Source of the DNA: Parvimonas micra
GTDB taxonomy: Bacteria; Bacillota; Clostridia; Tissierellales; Peptoniphilaceae
Assembly: GCF_037482165.1 (NCBI RefSeq)
Contig: NZ_CP148048.1
Location: 558,001-622,000, forward strand
Direction of reading: 5' to 3'
Length of the DNA stretch: 64,000 bases
The number at the start of each line of letters is the position of its first letter. Within the stretch, counting starts at the first letter, position 1. Under the pieces are notes generated by a model. That model saw only the letters and a program-made list of their open reading frames with translations. It searched no databases and was not told the DNA's origin. Position numbers and translations under genes: made by a program. Below are positions 54,081-61,533 of the stretch, in pieces.

Positions 54081-55358
54081 ATGTTCAAGACTCTATCAAA
54101 TGCGTGGAGAATAAAAGAAATCAGAAGTAAAATGATTTTTACACTATTGATGATTGTTGTTTATAGACTTGGGAATATTATTCCAATTCCATTTATGGAT
54201 AAAACAGTTGTTAATAAACTCATGAGTAGTAATGCTGGAGGTTTAGTAAATTTGTTAGATTTACTTGCCGGTGGTAGTTTAAAACAAATGAGCGTTTTTG
54301 CTCTAAGTATTTATCCATACATTACTGCATCAATAGTTGTTCAACTTCTTACTATTGCATTCCCAAGACTTGGCGAAATTGCCAGAGATGGTGAAATGGG
54401 TAGAAAAAAAGTTGCAAAATATACTAAGATAGGCGCAGTAATACTTGGAATATTTGAAGCTATGGCAATAGCAAATGGATTATTTGCAAAAGCAATAGTT
54501 GCTAAAGGATATATTCAATCAGCATTGATTATTACATCTTTATTAGCAGGTTCTATGTTCTTAGTTTGGTTAGGCGAAATGATTACTGAAAAAGGAATTG
54601 GTAATGGTATTTCAATTATTATCTTCCTTGGTATTGTTTCTAATTTACCAACACAAGTAGGAACATTTATTTATGGAATTGCGACTGGAACAGTTGGAAT
54701 TTTAACAATAATAGGTGTTGTACTTGCTGCTATTGCAATAGTTGTAATTGTTGTACTTATAAATGAAGGTGAAAGAAAAATCACAGTTCAATATGCTAAG
54801 AAGGTTGTTGGAAGGAAGATGTATGGGGGACAAGCTACTCATATTCCTGTAAAAGTTAATATGAGTGGTGTAATGCCAGTAATCTTTGCATCATCTTTAT
54901 TAGCTATGCCACAAACTCTTTCATTATTATTTTCTGGTGGGACTCCAAGTTGGATTAGTTCATACTTAACAGTTGAAGGTTCAGTTGGTGTTTATGTATA
55001 TTCAATATTGAATTTTATGTTGATTATATTGTTTGGATTCTTTTATTCATCAATTCAATTTAATACTGTTGAATACGCAAAAAATTTACAACAATATGGT
55101 GGATTTATTCCAGGAATCAGACCTGGCAAACCTACCGGAGAATATTTACAAAAAATATCAAATAGAATTACTTTCTCAGGTTCTATTATACTAGCATTAA
55201 TTGCTTCAGCACCAATAGTTATTTCACGTTTAAGTGGAATGAAAATTAATTTTGGTGGAACATCAGCTATAATTATAGTTGGTGTTGTAATTGAAACAAT
55301 GAAACAAATAGAATCTATGATGTTAATGAGACACTATAAAGGTTTTTTGAATAAATAG
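54081..55358 (+). CDS. secY: Protein translocase subunit SecY
   Basis: SecY is the channel of the general secretion pathway. The 425 residues form ten transmembrane helices; visible landmarks are LGNIIPIPFM near residue 30, the plug region LLDLLAGGSLKQMSVFALSIYPYITASIVVQLL, NEGERKITVQYAKKVVGRKMYGGQATHIPVKVN, and the C-terminal cytoplasmic loop NLQQYGGFIPGIRPGKPTGEYLQKI that contacts the ribosome and SecA. It is coupled to rplO by a 1-nt gap. Confidence 0.98.
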   Translation: MFKTLSNAWRIKEIRSKMIFTLLMIVVYRLGNIIPIPFMDKTVVNKLMSSNAGGLVNLLDLLAGGSLKQMSVFALSIYPYITASIVVQLLTIAFPRLGEIARDGEMGRKKVAKYTKIGAVILGIFEAMAIANGLFAKAIVAKGYIQSALIITSLLAGSMFLVWLGEMITEKGIGNGISIIIFLGIVSNLPTQVGTFIYGIATGTVGILTIIGVVLAAIAIVVIVVLINEGERKITVQYAKKVVGRKMYGGQATHIPVKVNMSGVMPVIFASSLLAMPQTLSLLFSGGTPSWISSYLTVEGSVGVYVYSILNFMLIILFGFFYSSIQFNTVEYAKNLQQYGGFIPGIRPGKPTGEYLQKISNRITFSGSIILALIASAPIVISRLSGMKINFGGTSAIIIVGVVIETMKQIESMMLMRHYKGFLNK

Positions 55359-55375
55359 TTTATAGGAGATAAAAT

Positions 55376-56017
55376 ATGAGACTAATTTTGTTAGGACCCC
55401 CTGGGGCAGGAAAGGGAACTCAAGCGTCAAGTATCGTTGCGGAATATGGTATAACTCATATTTCAACAGGAGATATTTTTAGACATAATATTAAAAATGA
55501 AACAGAACTTGGAAAAAAAGTAAAGTCATATTTAGATAAAGGTCAATTAGTACCTGATGAACTTACTATTGATTTAGTTTGGGACAGATTATCAAAGGAT
55601 GACTGTAAAAAAGGATTTTTACTAGATGGCTTTCCAAGAACAATTAATCAAGCAGAAGCTTTACAAAAAGGCTTAGAAGAAAGAGGTCTTAAACTAGATA
55701 AGGTTATAAACATTGATGTTGATAAAAATATTTTAGTAAAAAGACTTTCTGGAAGAAGAGTTTGTAAAAACTGTGGAGAAACTTATCATGTAGATAATAA
55801 ACCAACATTAAAAGATGGAGTTTGTGATAAGTGCTCAGGAGAAGTTATTCAAAGAGCGGATGATAATGAAAAAACTGTGTTAGATCGTATAGAAGTATAT
55901 GAAAAGCAGACTTTTCCACTAATTGATTTTTACAAGAATTTAGGATTGATTTTAACTGTTGATGGTACTTTGTCTATTGAGGATGTCTTTTCACAAATTA
56001 AGGAGTCTCTTTCTTAA
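55376..56017 (+). CDS. adk: Adenylate kinase
   Basis: Adk balances AMP, ADP and ATP. The 213 residues carry the P-loop GPPGAGKGTQA at residues 7-17, the AMP-binding GFPRTINQAEAL, and a zinc-type LID domain with four cysteines (CKNC ... CDKC) as in Gram-positive enzymes, ending with the DDNEKTVLDRIEVYEKQT block. The usual next gene map is absent; a KOW-domain gene follows after 26 nt. Confidence 0.97.
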   Translation: MRLILLGPPGAGKGTQASSIVAEYGITHISTGDIFRHNIKNETELGKKVKSYLDKGQLVPDELTIDLVWDRLSKDDCKKGFLLDGFPRTINQAEALQKGLEERGLKLDKVINIDVDKNILVKRLSGRRVCKNCGETYHVDNKPTLKDGVCDKCSGEVIQRADDNEKTVLDRIEVYEKQTFPLIDFYKNLGLILTVDGTLSIEDVFSQIKESLS

Positions 56018-56043
56018 ATGTCTAACATTTTGGAGAGTATACT

Positions 56044-56325
56044 ATGGATCTAAATTTTGATTTTAAAGTAGGTCAGGTTGTAAAATCACTTAAGGGCCGT
56101 GACAAGGGCGAAGTAATGATCATAGTTGAGGTAATTAGTTCATCATTAGTAAAAGTTGCTAATGGTAGTAACAGACCTCTTTCTAAACCTAAACTTAAAA
56201 AGTCAAAGCATTTGCAAATTTATAATGACGTGCTTAAAGATTTTAGTTTGAATCCATTATCATTTAATGATTCTAATTTGAGAAAATTATTAAAATCATA
56301 TATACAGGATAATGTAGAAAAATAG
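56044..56325 (+). CDS. KOW-domain RNA-binding protein (L14e-like)
   Basis: The 93-residue protein starts with a KOW motif, FKVGQVVKSLKGRDKGEVMIIVEVISSSLVKVANGSNRPLSKPKLKKSKHLQ, similar to eukaryotic/archaeal L14e/L6e-type proteins (COG2163). Such small proteins are common in Clostridia between map and infA and are presumed to bind RNA, but the function is not known. Here it lies between adk and infA with map missing. The C-terminal 25 residues are helical and variable. The ATG follows TTTTGGAGAG. Confidence 0.85.
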   Translation: MDLNFDFKVGQVVKSLKGRDKGEVMIIVEVISSSLVKVANGSNRPLSKPKLKKSKHLQIYNDVLKDFSLNPLSFNDSNLRKLLKSYIQDNVEK

Positions 56326-56337
56326 GAGGTTCTTTAA

Positions 56338-56556
56338 ATGTCCAAAAAGGATGTTATAGAAGTTGAAGGAACTGTTATTGATGCTATGCCAAATACTATA
56401 TTCAAGGTTAAACTTGCAAATGGTCATGAAATAACAGCTCATATATCAGGAAAATTAAGAATGAATTATATAAGAATTCTTCCTGGAGATAAGGTATTAG
56501 TTGAACTATCACCTTATGATTTAACAAAAGGAAGAATAACTTGGCGAAACAAGTAG
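56338..56556 (+). CDS. infA: Translation initiation factor IF-1
   Basis: IF-1 occupies the 30S A site during initiation. The 72 residues are a complete OB fold: [52 protein letters not shown] and ending [21 protein letters not shown] lies upstream. It is the normal member at the spc-alpha junction. Confidence 0.97.
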   Translation: MSKKDVIEVEGTVIDAMPNTIFKVKLANGHEITAHISGKLRMNYIRILPGDKVLVELSPYDLTKGRITWRNK

Positions 56557-56572
56557 CATAGGAGGGACTTAA

Positions 56573-56686
56573 ATGAAAGTAAGACCATCAGTGAAAAAAA
56601 TGTGCGAAAAATGTAAAATCATCAGAAGAAAAGGTAGAGTAATGGTGATTTGTGAAAATCCAAAGCACAAACAAAAACAAGGTTAA
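56573..56686 (+). CDS. rpmJ: 50S ribosomal protein L36, zinc-binding form
   Basis: A 37-residue gene: [14 protein letters not shown], then [12 protein letters not shown] and [11 protein letters not shown]. The C-x2-C ... C-x4-H set is the zinc ribbon of the C+ type L36. It lies in its standard slot between infA and rpsM with AGGAGGG 7 nt upstream. It shows that the operon still encodes a zinc-dependent ribosomal protein, in contrast to the zinc-free S14. Confidence 0.96.
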   Translation: MKVRPSVKKMCEKCKIIRRKGRVMVICENPKHKQKQG

Positions 56687-56709
56687 TGAAGATGGAGGTG
56701 TAGGTAACA

Positions 56710-57078
56710 GTGGCAAGAATTGTAGGTGTCGACTTACCAAGAGAAAAAAGGGTAGAAATAGGTTTGACTTATATCTATGGTATAGGTAGAAAGACTTCAA
56801 ATGATATTCTTAGAAATGCTGGAATCAACCCAGATACAAGAGTTAAAGATTTAACTGAAGCTGAAGTTGCTTTAATAAGAGCTGAAATAGATAAATATCT
56901 TGTTGAAGGTGATTTACGTAGAGAAATCGCTATGAATATTAAGAGATTAAGAGAAATTAACTGTTACAGAGGAATCAGACATAGAAGAGGTTTACCTGTA
57001 AGAGGACAAAATACTAAAAATAATGCCAGAACTAGAAAAGGTCCAAAGAAAGTTTCTGGTACAAAAAAAGGTAAATAA
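56710..57078 (+). CDS. rpsM: 30S ribosomal protein S13
   Basis: S13 in the 30S head contacts P-site tRNA and bridges to L5. The 122 residues start [34 protein letters not shown] and end with the basic tail [28 protein letters not shown]. The start is a GTG at 56710 with GGAGG about 12 nt upstream. Confidence 0.97.
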   Translation: MARIVGVDLPREKRVEIGLTYIYGIGRKTSNDILRNAGINPDTRVKDLTEAEVALIRAEIDKYLVEGDLRREIAMNIKRLREINCYRGIRHRRGLPVRGQNTKNNARTRKGPKKVSGTKKGK

Positions 57079-57091
57079 GGAGGGGATTTAA

Positions 57092-57487
57092 TTGGCAATT
57101 AAGAAACAAAAAGCTCGTGTTAAAAGAAGAGAGCGTAAAAATATTGAAAAAGGACAAGCTCATATCGTTTCTTCATTTAATAACACTATGGTAACTCTTA
57201 GTGATTTAAACGGTAATGTAATTTCTTGGGCAAGTGCTGGACAATTAGGTTTTAGAGGATCAAGAAAATCTACTCCATTTGCTGCACAACAAGCTGCTGA
57301 AGAAGCTGCAAAAAAAGCTATGGAACATGGACTAAAAGTTGTAGAAGTTTATGTTAAAGGACCTGGATCAGGTAGAGAAGCTGCTATCAGATCATTGCAA
57401 GCTACTGGACTTGAAGTTAGTTTAATTAAGGATGTTACTCCAATTCCACATAATGGTTGTAGACCACCAAAGAGAAGAAGAGTGTAA
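57092..57487 (+). CDS. rpsK: 30S ribosomal protein S11
   Basis: S11 lines the 30S platform near the E site. The 131 residues include [50 protein letters not shown] and the C terminus [19 protein letters not shown]. The start is a TTG at 57092, 8 nt after AAGGAGGGG. rpsD, which often follows in clostridial alpha operons, is not found before rpoA. Confidence 0.97.
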   Translation: MAIKKQKARVKRRERKNIEKGQAHIVSSFNNTMVTLSDLNGNVISWASAGQLGFRGSRKSTPFAAQQAAEEAAKKAMEHGLKVVEVYVKGPGSGREAAIRSLQATGLEVSLIKDVTPIPHNGCRPPKRRRV

Positions 57488-57549
57488 TTGTAAACTTTTA
57501 AAGGTATTTAAAAGTTTCAATATGAATTAGACTAAGGAGGATAAAGTCT

Positions 57550-58491
57550 ATGACAGAAGATTTAAATACAAATATTGAAGTTTTAGATATAGATCTTGAA
57601 AAAAACTATGGTAAATTTGCTATTATGCCTCTTGATAGAGGATATGGTACTACATTAGGGAATTCAATGAGAAGAGTACTTTTAGGATCTCTTCCTGGTT
57701 CTGCCATAGCAACTGTTAAAATTGATGGTGTTGGACATGAGTTTACTACTATTAAGGGTTCAATAGCTGATGTTCCAGAAATTTTAATTAATATTAAGGG
57801 AATTGCATTAAAGAAATTTAATGATGAACCGGTAATTTTAGAATTAAATGTTAAAGGACCAAAAGTTGTAACAGCTGGAGATATTTCTGAAAATCAAAAT
57901 GTTGAAATAGCTAATAAAGATCATTATATAACAACTCTTAATGAAGAGGGAGAAATCCGTATGGATTTATTAGTCTTAAATGGTAAGGGCTATAGAGTTA
58001 GCGACTTGAATAAAGAATATTGCGATATTAATTCAATAGCAGTTGATTCTTCTTTTTCTCCTGTAAAGAAAGTAAACTTTATGGTAGGGAATACTAGAGT
58101 TGGACAAAGTATAGATTTTGACAAACTTGAAATTGAAGTTTGGACAAATGGAACTATTACTCCACAAGAAGCTCTTTCAACAGGTGCTGGAATTTTTATA
58201 GATTACTTAAGTCTATTTAGATCACTACCAGACATTAACCTTGATAATTCAAGTATAAAAGATGGTAAAAATTTAGACACTAATAGTGTTTTATCAAAGA
58301 GTGTTGAAGAATTAGATTTATCCCTTAGAAGTTTTAACTGTTTGAAAAGAGCAAATCTTGATACAGTTAAAGATATTATTTCACAAGATATAGAACAACT
58401 AAAGAAGATTAAAAACTTTGGTAAGAAATCTGTAGAAGAAGTAGTAGATAAAATACATGAATTAGGTTTAAAATTTTTAGATGAAGAATAA
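57550..58491 (+). CDS. rpoA: DNA-directed RNA polymerase alpha subunit
   Basis: The alpha dimer starts RNA polymerase assembly, and its C-terminal domain binds UP elements and activators. The 313 residues have the N-terminal domain ([46 protein letters not shown]) and a C-terminal domain from about residue 250 ([27 protein letters not shown] ... [22 protein letters not shown]). The 62-nt gap upstream holds AAGGAGG and a short repeat of an AACTTTTAAA motif but no clear promoter. Confidence 0.98.
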   Translation: MTEDLNTNIEVLDIDLEKNYGKFAIMPLDRGYGTTLGNSMRRVLLGSLPGSAIATVKIDGVGHEFTTIKGSIADVPEILINIKGIALKKFNDEPVILELNVKGPKVVTAGDISENQNVEIANKDHYITTLNEEGEIRMDLLVLNGKGYRVSDLNKEYCDINSIAVDSSFSPVKKVNFMVGNTRVGQSIDFDKLEIEVWTNGTITPQEALSTGAGIFIDYLSLFRSLPDINLDNSSIKDGKNLDTNSVLSKSVEELDLSLRSFNCLKRANLDTVKDIISQDIEQLKKIKNFGKKSVEEVVDKIHELGLKFLDEE

Positions 58492-58508
58492 AAAGAGGAG
58501 GTAGTACT

Positions 58509-58853
58509 TTGGCTAATTTAAGAAAACTTGGACGTAGAGCTGATCATAGAGATGCAATGCTTAGAAATCAAGTTCAATCTCTTATTGAAAATGGTAAGAT
58601 TGAAACTACGCTGACAAGAGCAAAGGAAACTAGAAGAGTAGCTGAAAAAATGATAACTCTTGGAAAAAAAGGCGATCTTCATGCAAGAAGACAAGCTTTA
58701 GCTTATATTTACAAGACTGAAACAGTTCATAAGCTATTCGAAGAAATTGCTCCACTTTATAAAGAAAGAAATGGTGGATATACAAGAATATTAAAGCTAG
58801 GACCTAGACAAGGGGACGCAGCTGAAATGGCGATTTTAGAATTAGTAAAATAA
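58509..58853 (+). CDS. rplQ: 50S ribosomal protein L17
   Basis: L17 lies near the tunnel exit. The 114 residues start [56 protein letters not shown] and end [15 protein letters not shown], standard. The start is a TTG at 58509 behind AGAGGAGG. It is the last gene of the superoperon. Confidence 0.97.
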   Translation: MANLRKLGRRADHRDAMLRNQVQSLIENGKIETTLTRAKETRRVAEKMITLGKKGDLHARRQALAYIYKTETVHKLFEEIAPLYKERNGGYTRILKLGPRQGDAAEMAILELVK

Positions 58854-58894
58854 TTTGCTTAAAGGCTAATATTAGATTTTAATAAAATTTTACT

Positions 58895-58923
58895 AAAGGC
58901 ACTGATTAATCAGTGCCTTTTTT
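58895..58923 (+). terminator. Terminator of the ribosomal superoperon
   Basis: A perfect 26-nt palindrome with half-site AAAGGCACTGATT, followed by TTT. The remaining sequence up to 59100 is AT-rich and I see no gene in it. Confidence 0.9.
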
Positions 58924-59106
58924 GTATAAAGAATAGAATGAAAGATTTTTTATAAGATTATTATAGATTCGTTAGAGTATATTTTATAGAATATTTGGAA
59001 ATTTTTTTCTTAAACTAAACAAGCTAATTGATAAAATAATAAATACAATAATTTGATTTTTAAAATGAGTAATTACTATTATTTTTGTACTTTTTATTAT
59101 GTTTTC

Positions 59107-59135
59107 TTGTAATTTATAGCATTTTGGAGTATAAT
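59107..59135 (+). promoter_or_regulatory. Promoter of the cysteine desulfurase-AI-2E-alaS run
   Basis: TTGTAA (59107-59112), 17-nt spacer, TATAAT (59130-59135), about 33 nt before the first start codon. Confidence 0.6.
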
Positions 59136-59167
59136 TATGGTAATGTATTTTTAAAAAATGGAGTTTT

Positions 59168-60310
59168 ATGTATATGAGTAATATTATTTATTTTGATAAT
59201 TTCGCGACTACAAGTTTAAATGAAGAAATTTTTAATGAAATGAAGAAGTTTTTGTTTTTTAATTATTCTAATCCTTCTTCTCTTTATGAATTTTCACAAA
59301 AATCTAGAGTTGCTATTGAAAAGTCAAGAGAGAATATTTCCAATTACATAAATGCCGAAAAAAATGAGTTATTTTTTACATCTGGAGGGACAGAAGCAGA
59401 TAATTGGGCTCTTATGGGACTTACTTTGTTTAAGGGAAGAAAAAATGGTCATATTATATTAACAGCCTTTGAACACTCTGCAATCATAGAAACTGCAAAA
59501 TTTTTAGAAAATAGAGGTTTTGATGTTACTTTTATTAATCCCGATAAAGAAGGTTTTATAGATAAAAAAGATATTGTAGATGCAATAAGAGAAGATACAA
59601 TTTTAGTATCTGTTATGTATGTTAATAATGAAGTTGGAACTATTCAAGATATAAAAACAATTTGTAGTTTTGTAAAGGAAAAAAATTCAAATATAGTTTT
59701 TCATACAGATGCAGTTCAAGCTTTATCTGAACTTGAAATTGATGTTAAAGATTTGAATGTTGATTTGCTTTCTATTTCTGGCCATAAGGTTCATGCTCCA
59801 AAGGGAATAGGCGCTTTATATATAAAATCAGGAACAGATATTGAAAATTTTATCTTTGGAGGGAGTCAAGAACGATTAAGGCGAGCAGGAACTGAAAATG
59901 TTGCTGGGATAGTTGGTTTTTCGAAAGCTATTGATATTTTAAGAATTAAAAGAGAAGAGAATGTTTCTAAGAGATTTGCATTAAGAAATTATTTTTTGAA
60001 GAAAATAAAAGAAAATTTTGAAAACTATAAAATTAATGGTTCTATAGAAAATAGATCTTCTGGAAATATAAATATCTCTTTTTTAGGAATAGATAAAGAA
60101 ATGCTTATTATGTCTATGGATTTTAAAGGAATATGCATTTCAGGTGGTTCTGCATGTAGCAGCGGATCTGTTGAAAATTCTCATGTTTTAACAGCAATGG
60201 ATATTGATGAAGAATTAAAGAATAGTGCTATAAGAATAAGTTTTGGAGAGAATAATACTTTTGGGGAAATAGATGAATTTATTATAGCTTTAAAAGAAAT
60301 AATTAATTAG
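59168..60310 (+). CDS. Cysteine desulfurase, NifS/IscS-like
   Basis: This PLP enzyme takes sulfur from cysteine to form a persulfide for iron-sulfur clusters or tRNA thiolation. The 380 residues show IYFDNFATTSLNEE at the N terminus, FTSGGTEADNWAL, the His stacking residue in AFEHSAI, the PLP lysine in SISGHKVHAPKGIGALY near residue 206, and the catalytic Cys loop SGGSACSSGSVENSHVL near residue 328. The start could be ATG 59168 (GGAG 4 nt upstream) or ATG 59174 (10 nt); the two differ by two residues. No iscU or thiI is next to it; the partner is therefore unknown. It is followed by an AI-2E permease gene after 11 nt. Confidence 0.92.
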   Translation: MYMSNIIYFDNFATTSLNEEIFNEMKKFLFFNYSNPSSLYEFSQKSRVAIEKSRENISNYINAEKNELFFTSGGTEADNWALMGLTLFKGRKNGHIILTAFEHSAIIETAKFLENRGFDVTFINPDKEGFIDKKDIVDAIREDTILVSVMYVNNEVGTIQDIKTICSFVKEKNSNIVFHTDAVQALSELEIDVKDLNVDLLSISGHKVHAPKGIGALYIKSGTDIENFIFGGSQERLRRAGTENVAGIVGFSKAIDILRIKREENVSKRFALRNYFLKKIKENFENYKINGSIENRSSGNINISFLGIDKEMLIMSMDFKGICISGGSACSSGSVENSHVLTAMDIDEELKNSAIRISFGENNTFGEIDEFIIALKEIIN

Positions 60311-60321
60311 GTGGAGGTAAT

Positions 60322-61524
60322 ATGTTAAATTTTGATTCTGTTTTAAATATTACTATAAAAATACTGATTTCTGTTTTATTAATAGTTGGAATATATGTAT
60401 TTATTCAATTTTCTAATAGAAAGTTAGAAGATGATGATAAAATAAGATTTAATAAATTAAAAATTTTAAGAATATTATTGTATATTTTAATTGCTTTTAT
60501 AATATGCTTTTTATTTAGGACTTATCCAATTTTAAGGATAACATTGTTTACTTTTATAGCATCTGTAATAATAGCTTATATTTTAAATCCATTTATGAAA
60601 TTTTTAGAGAAGAAAAATATAAAAAGATTATATGCTATAATACTTATTTATATTATAATTGCATTAGCAATTTTTGTTTTAGCTATTGGAATATTTCCAA
60701 GTACATTTAGACAGTTTAAACATTTATTATTTTCATTGCCTGATATGGTTAAAAATTTTGTAGATTATAGTGATAGAATTAGACAAGATTTATTTACAGA
60801 TGCTCCGTTTATTAGTGAATTTATAACTGGAATTAATGGACAACTAGTAAAGATTGCCAATACATTATTGTCATACTCTGCAACATGGATTACAGGAATG
60901 GTAGCTGGAATTTCAAGTTTTATAGGAGTTGTTATTCAATTAATTTTAATTCCTGTAATAACATTTTATTTGTTGCTTGAAAAAGATAAAATTTTAGATG
61001 TTATAAGCAAAAATGTTCCTGATAGGTATGAAAACTTTTTGGTTAAAATTTGGAGAGAAATAGATGAATCGCTGTCTATGTTTGTAAGAGGCAGAATTAT
61101 AATGGCTATTTTTGTAGGAGTAGCTACTATGGTATATCTTATGGCATTTGGAATTGAGTTTTCCTTTGTAATAGGTGTTATAACATGTGTAGCAGATATT
61201 ATTCCATATATTGGACCATTTTTAGGATTTGTACCTGCGGTTCTACTAGCATTATTTAAAGGACCTTTTACTGCTTTCTGGGTTGCGGTTCTATTTTGTT
61301 TTGTTCAATGGCTTGAAAATAATATTTTGGGGCCAAAAATACTGGGAGATAGTACAGGAATGCATCCACTAATAGTTTTGATACTATTAATAATAGGTGG
61401 CGGAATGTTTGGCGTTTTTGGTATGATTTTCTCTGTACCAGTTGCAGCGGTTATAAAGATAATTTATAAACATACAAAGCCATATGTAAAAAAATATTTA
61501 TACAAAGATAAAATTAATGATTAA
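60322..61524 (+). CDS. AI-2E family transporter (permease)
   Basis: The 400 residues form an integral membrane protein with about eight helices and the family pattern: IASVIIAYILNPFMKFLEKKNIKR, a middle soluble section (FPDM-like LPDMVKNFVDYSDRI), VIQLILIPVITFYLLLEKDKI, and the C-terminal IPYIGPFLGFVPAVLLALFKGP with LGDSTGMHPLIVLILLIIGGGMFGVFGMIFSVPVAAVIKI. The family was named for autoinducer-2 export, but other members are ion or proton antiporters, so the substrate is open. It lies immediately upstream of alaS, as in several Firmicutes. Confidence 0.88.
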   Translation: MLNFDSVLNITIKILISVLLIVGIYVFIQFSNRKLEDDDKIRFNKLKILRILLYILIAFIICFLFRTYPILRITLFTFIASVIIAYILNPFMKFLEKKNIKRLYAIILIYIIIALAIFVLAIGIFPSTFRQFKHLLFSLPDMVKNFVDYSDRIRQDLFTDAPFISEFITGINGQLVKIANTLLSYSATWITGMVAGISSFIGVVIQLILIPVITFYLLLEKDKILDVISKNVPDRYENFLVKIWREIDESLSMFVRGRIIMAIFVGVATMVYLMAFGIEFSFVIGVITCVADIIPYIGPFLGFVPAVLLALFKGPFTAFWVAVLFCFVQWLENNILGPKILGDSTGMHPLIVLILLIIGGGMFGVFGMIFSVPVAAVIKIIYKHTKPYVKKYLYKDKIND

Positions 61525-61533
61525 GAGGGATAT

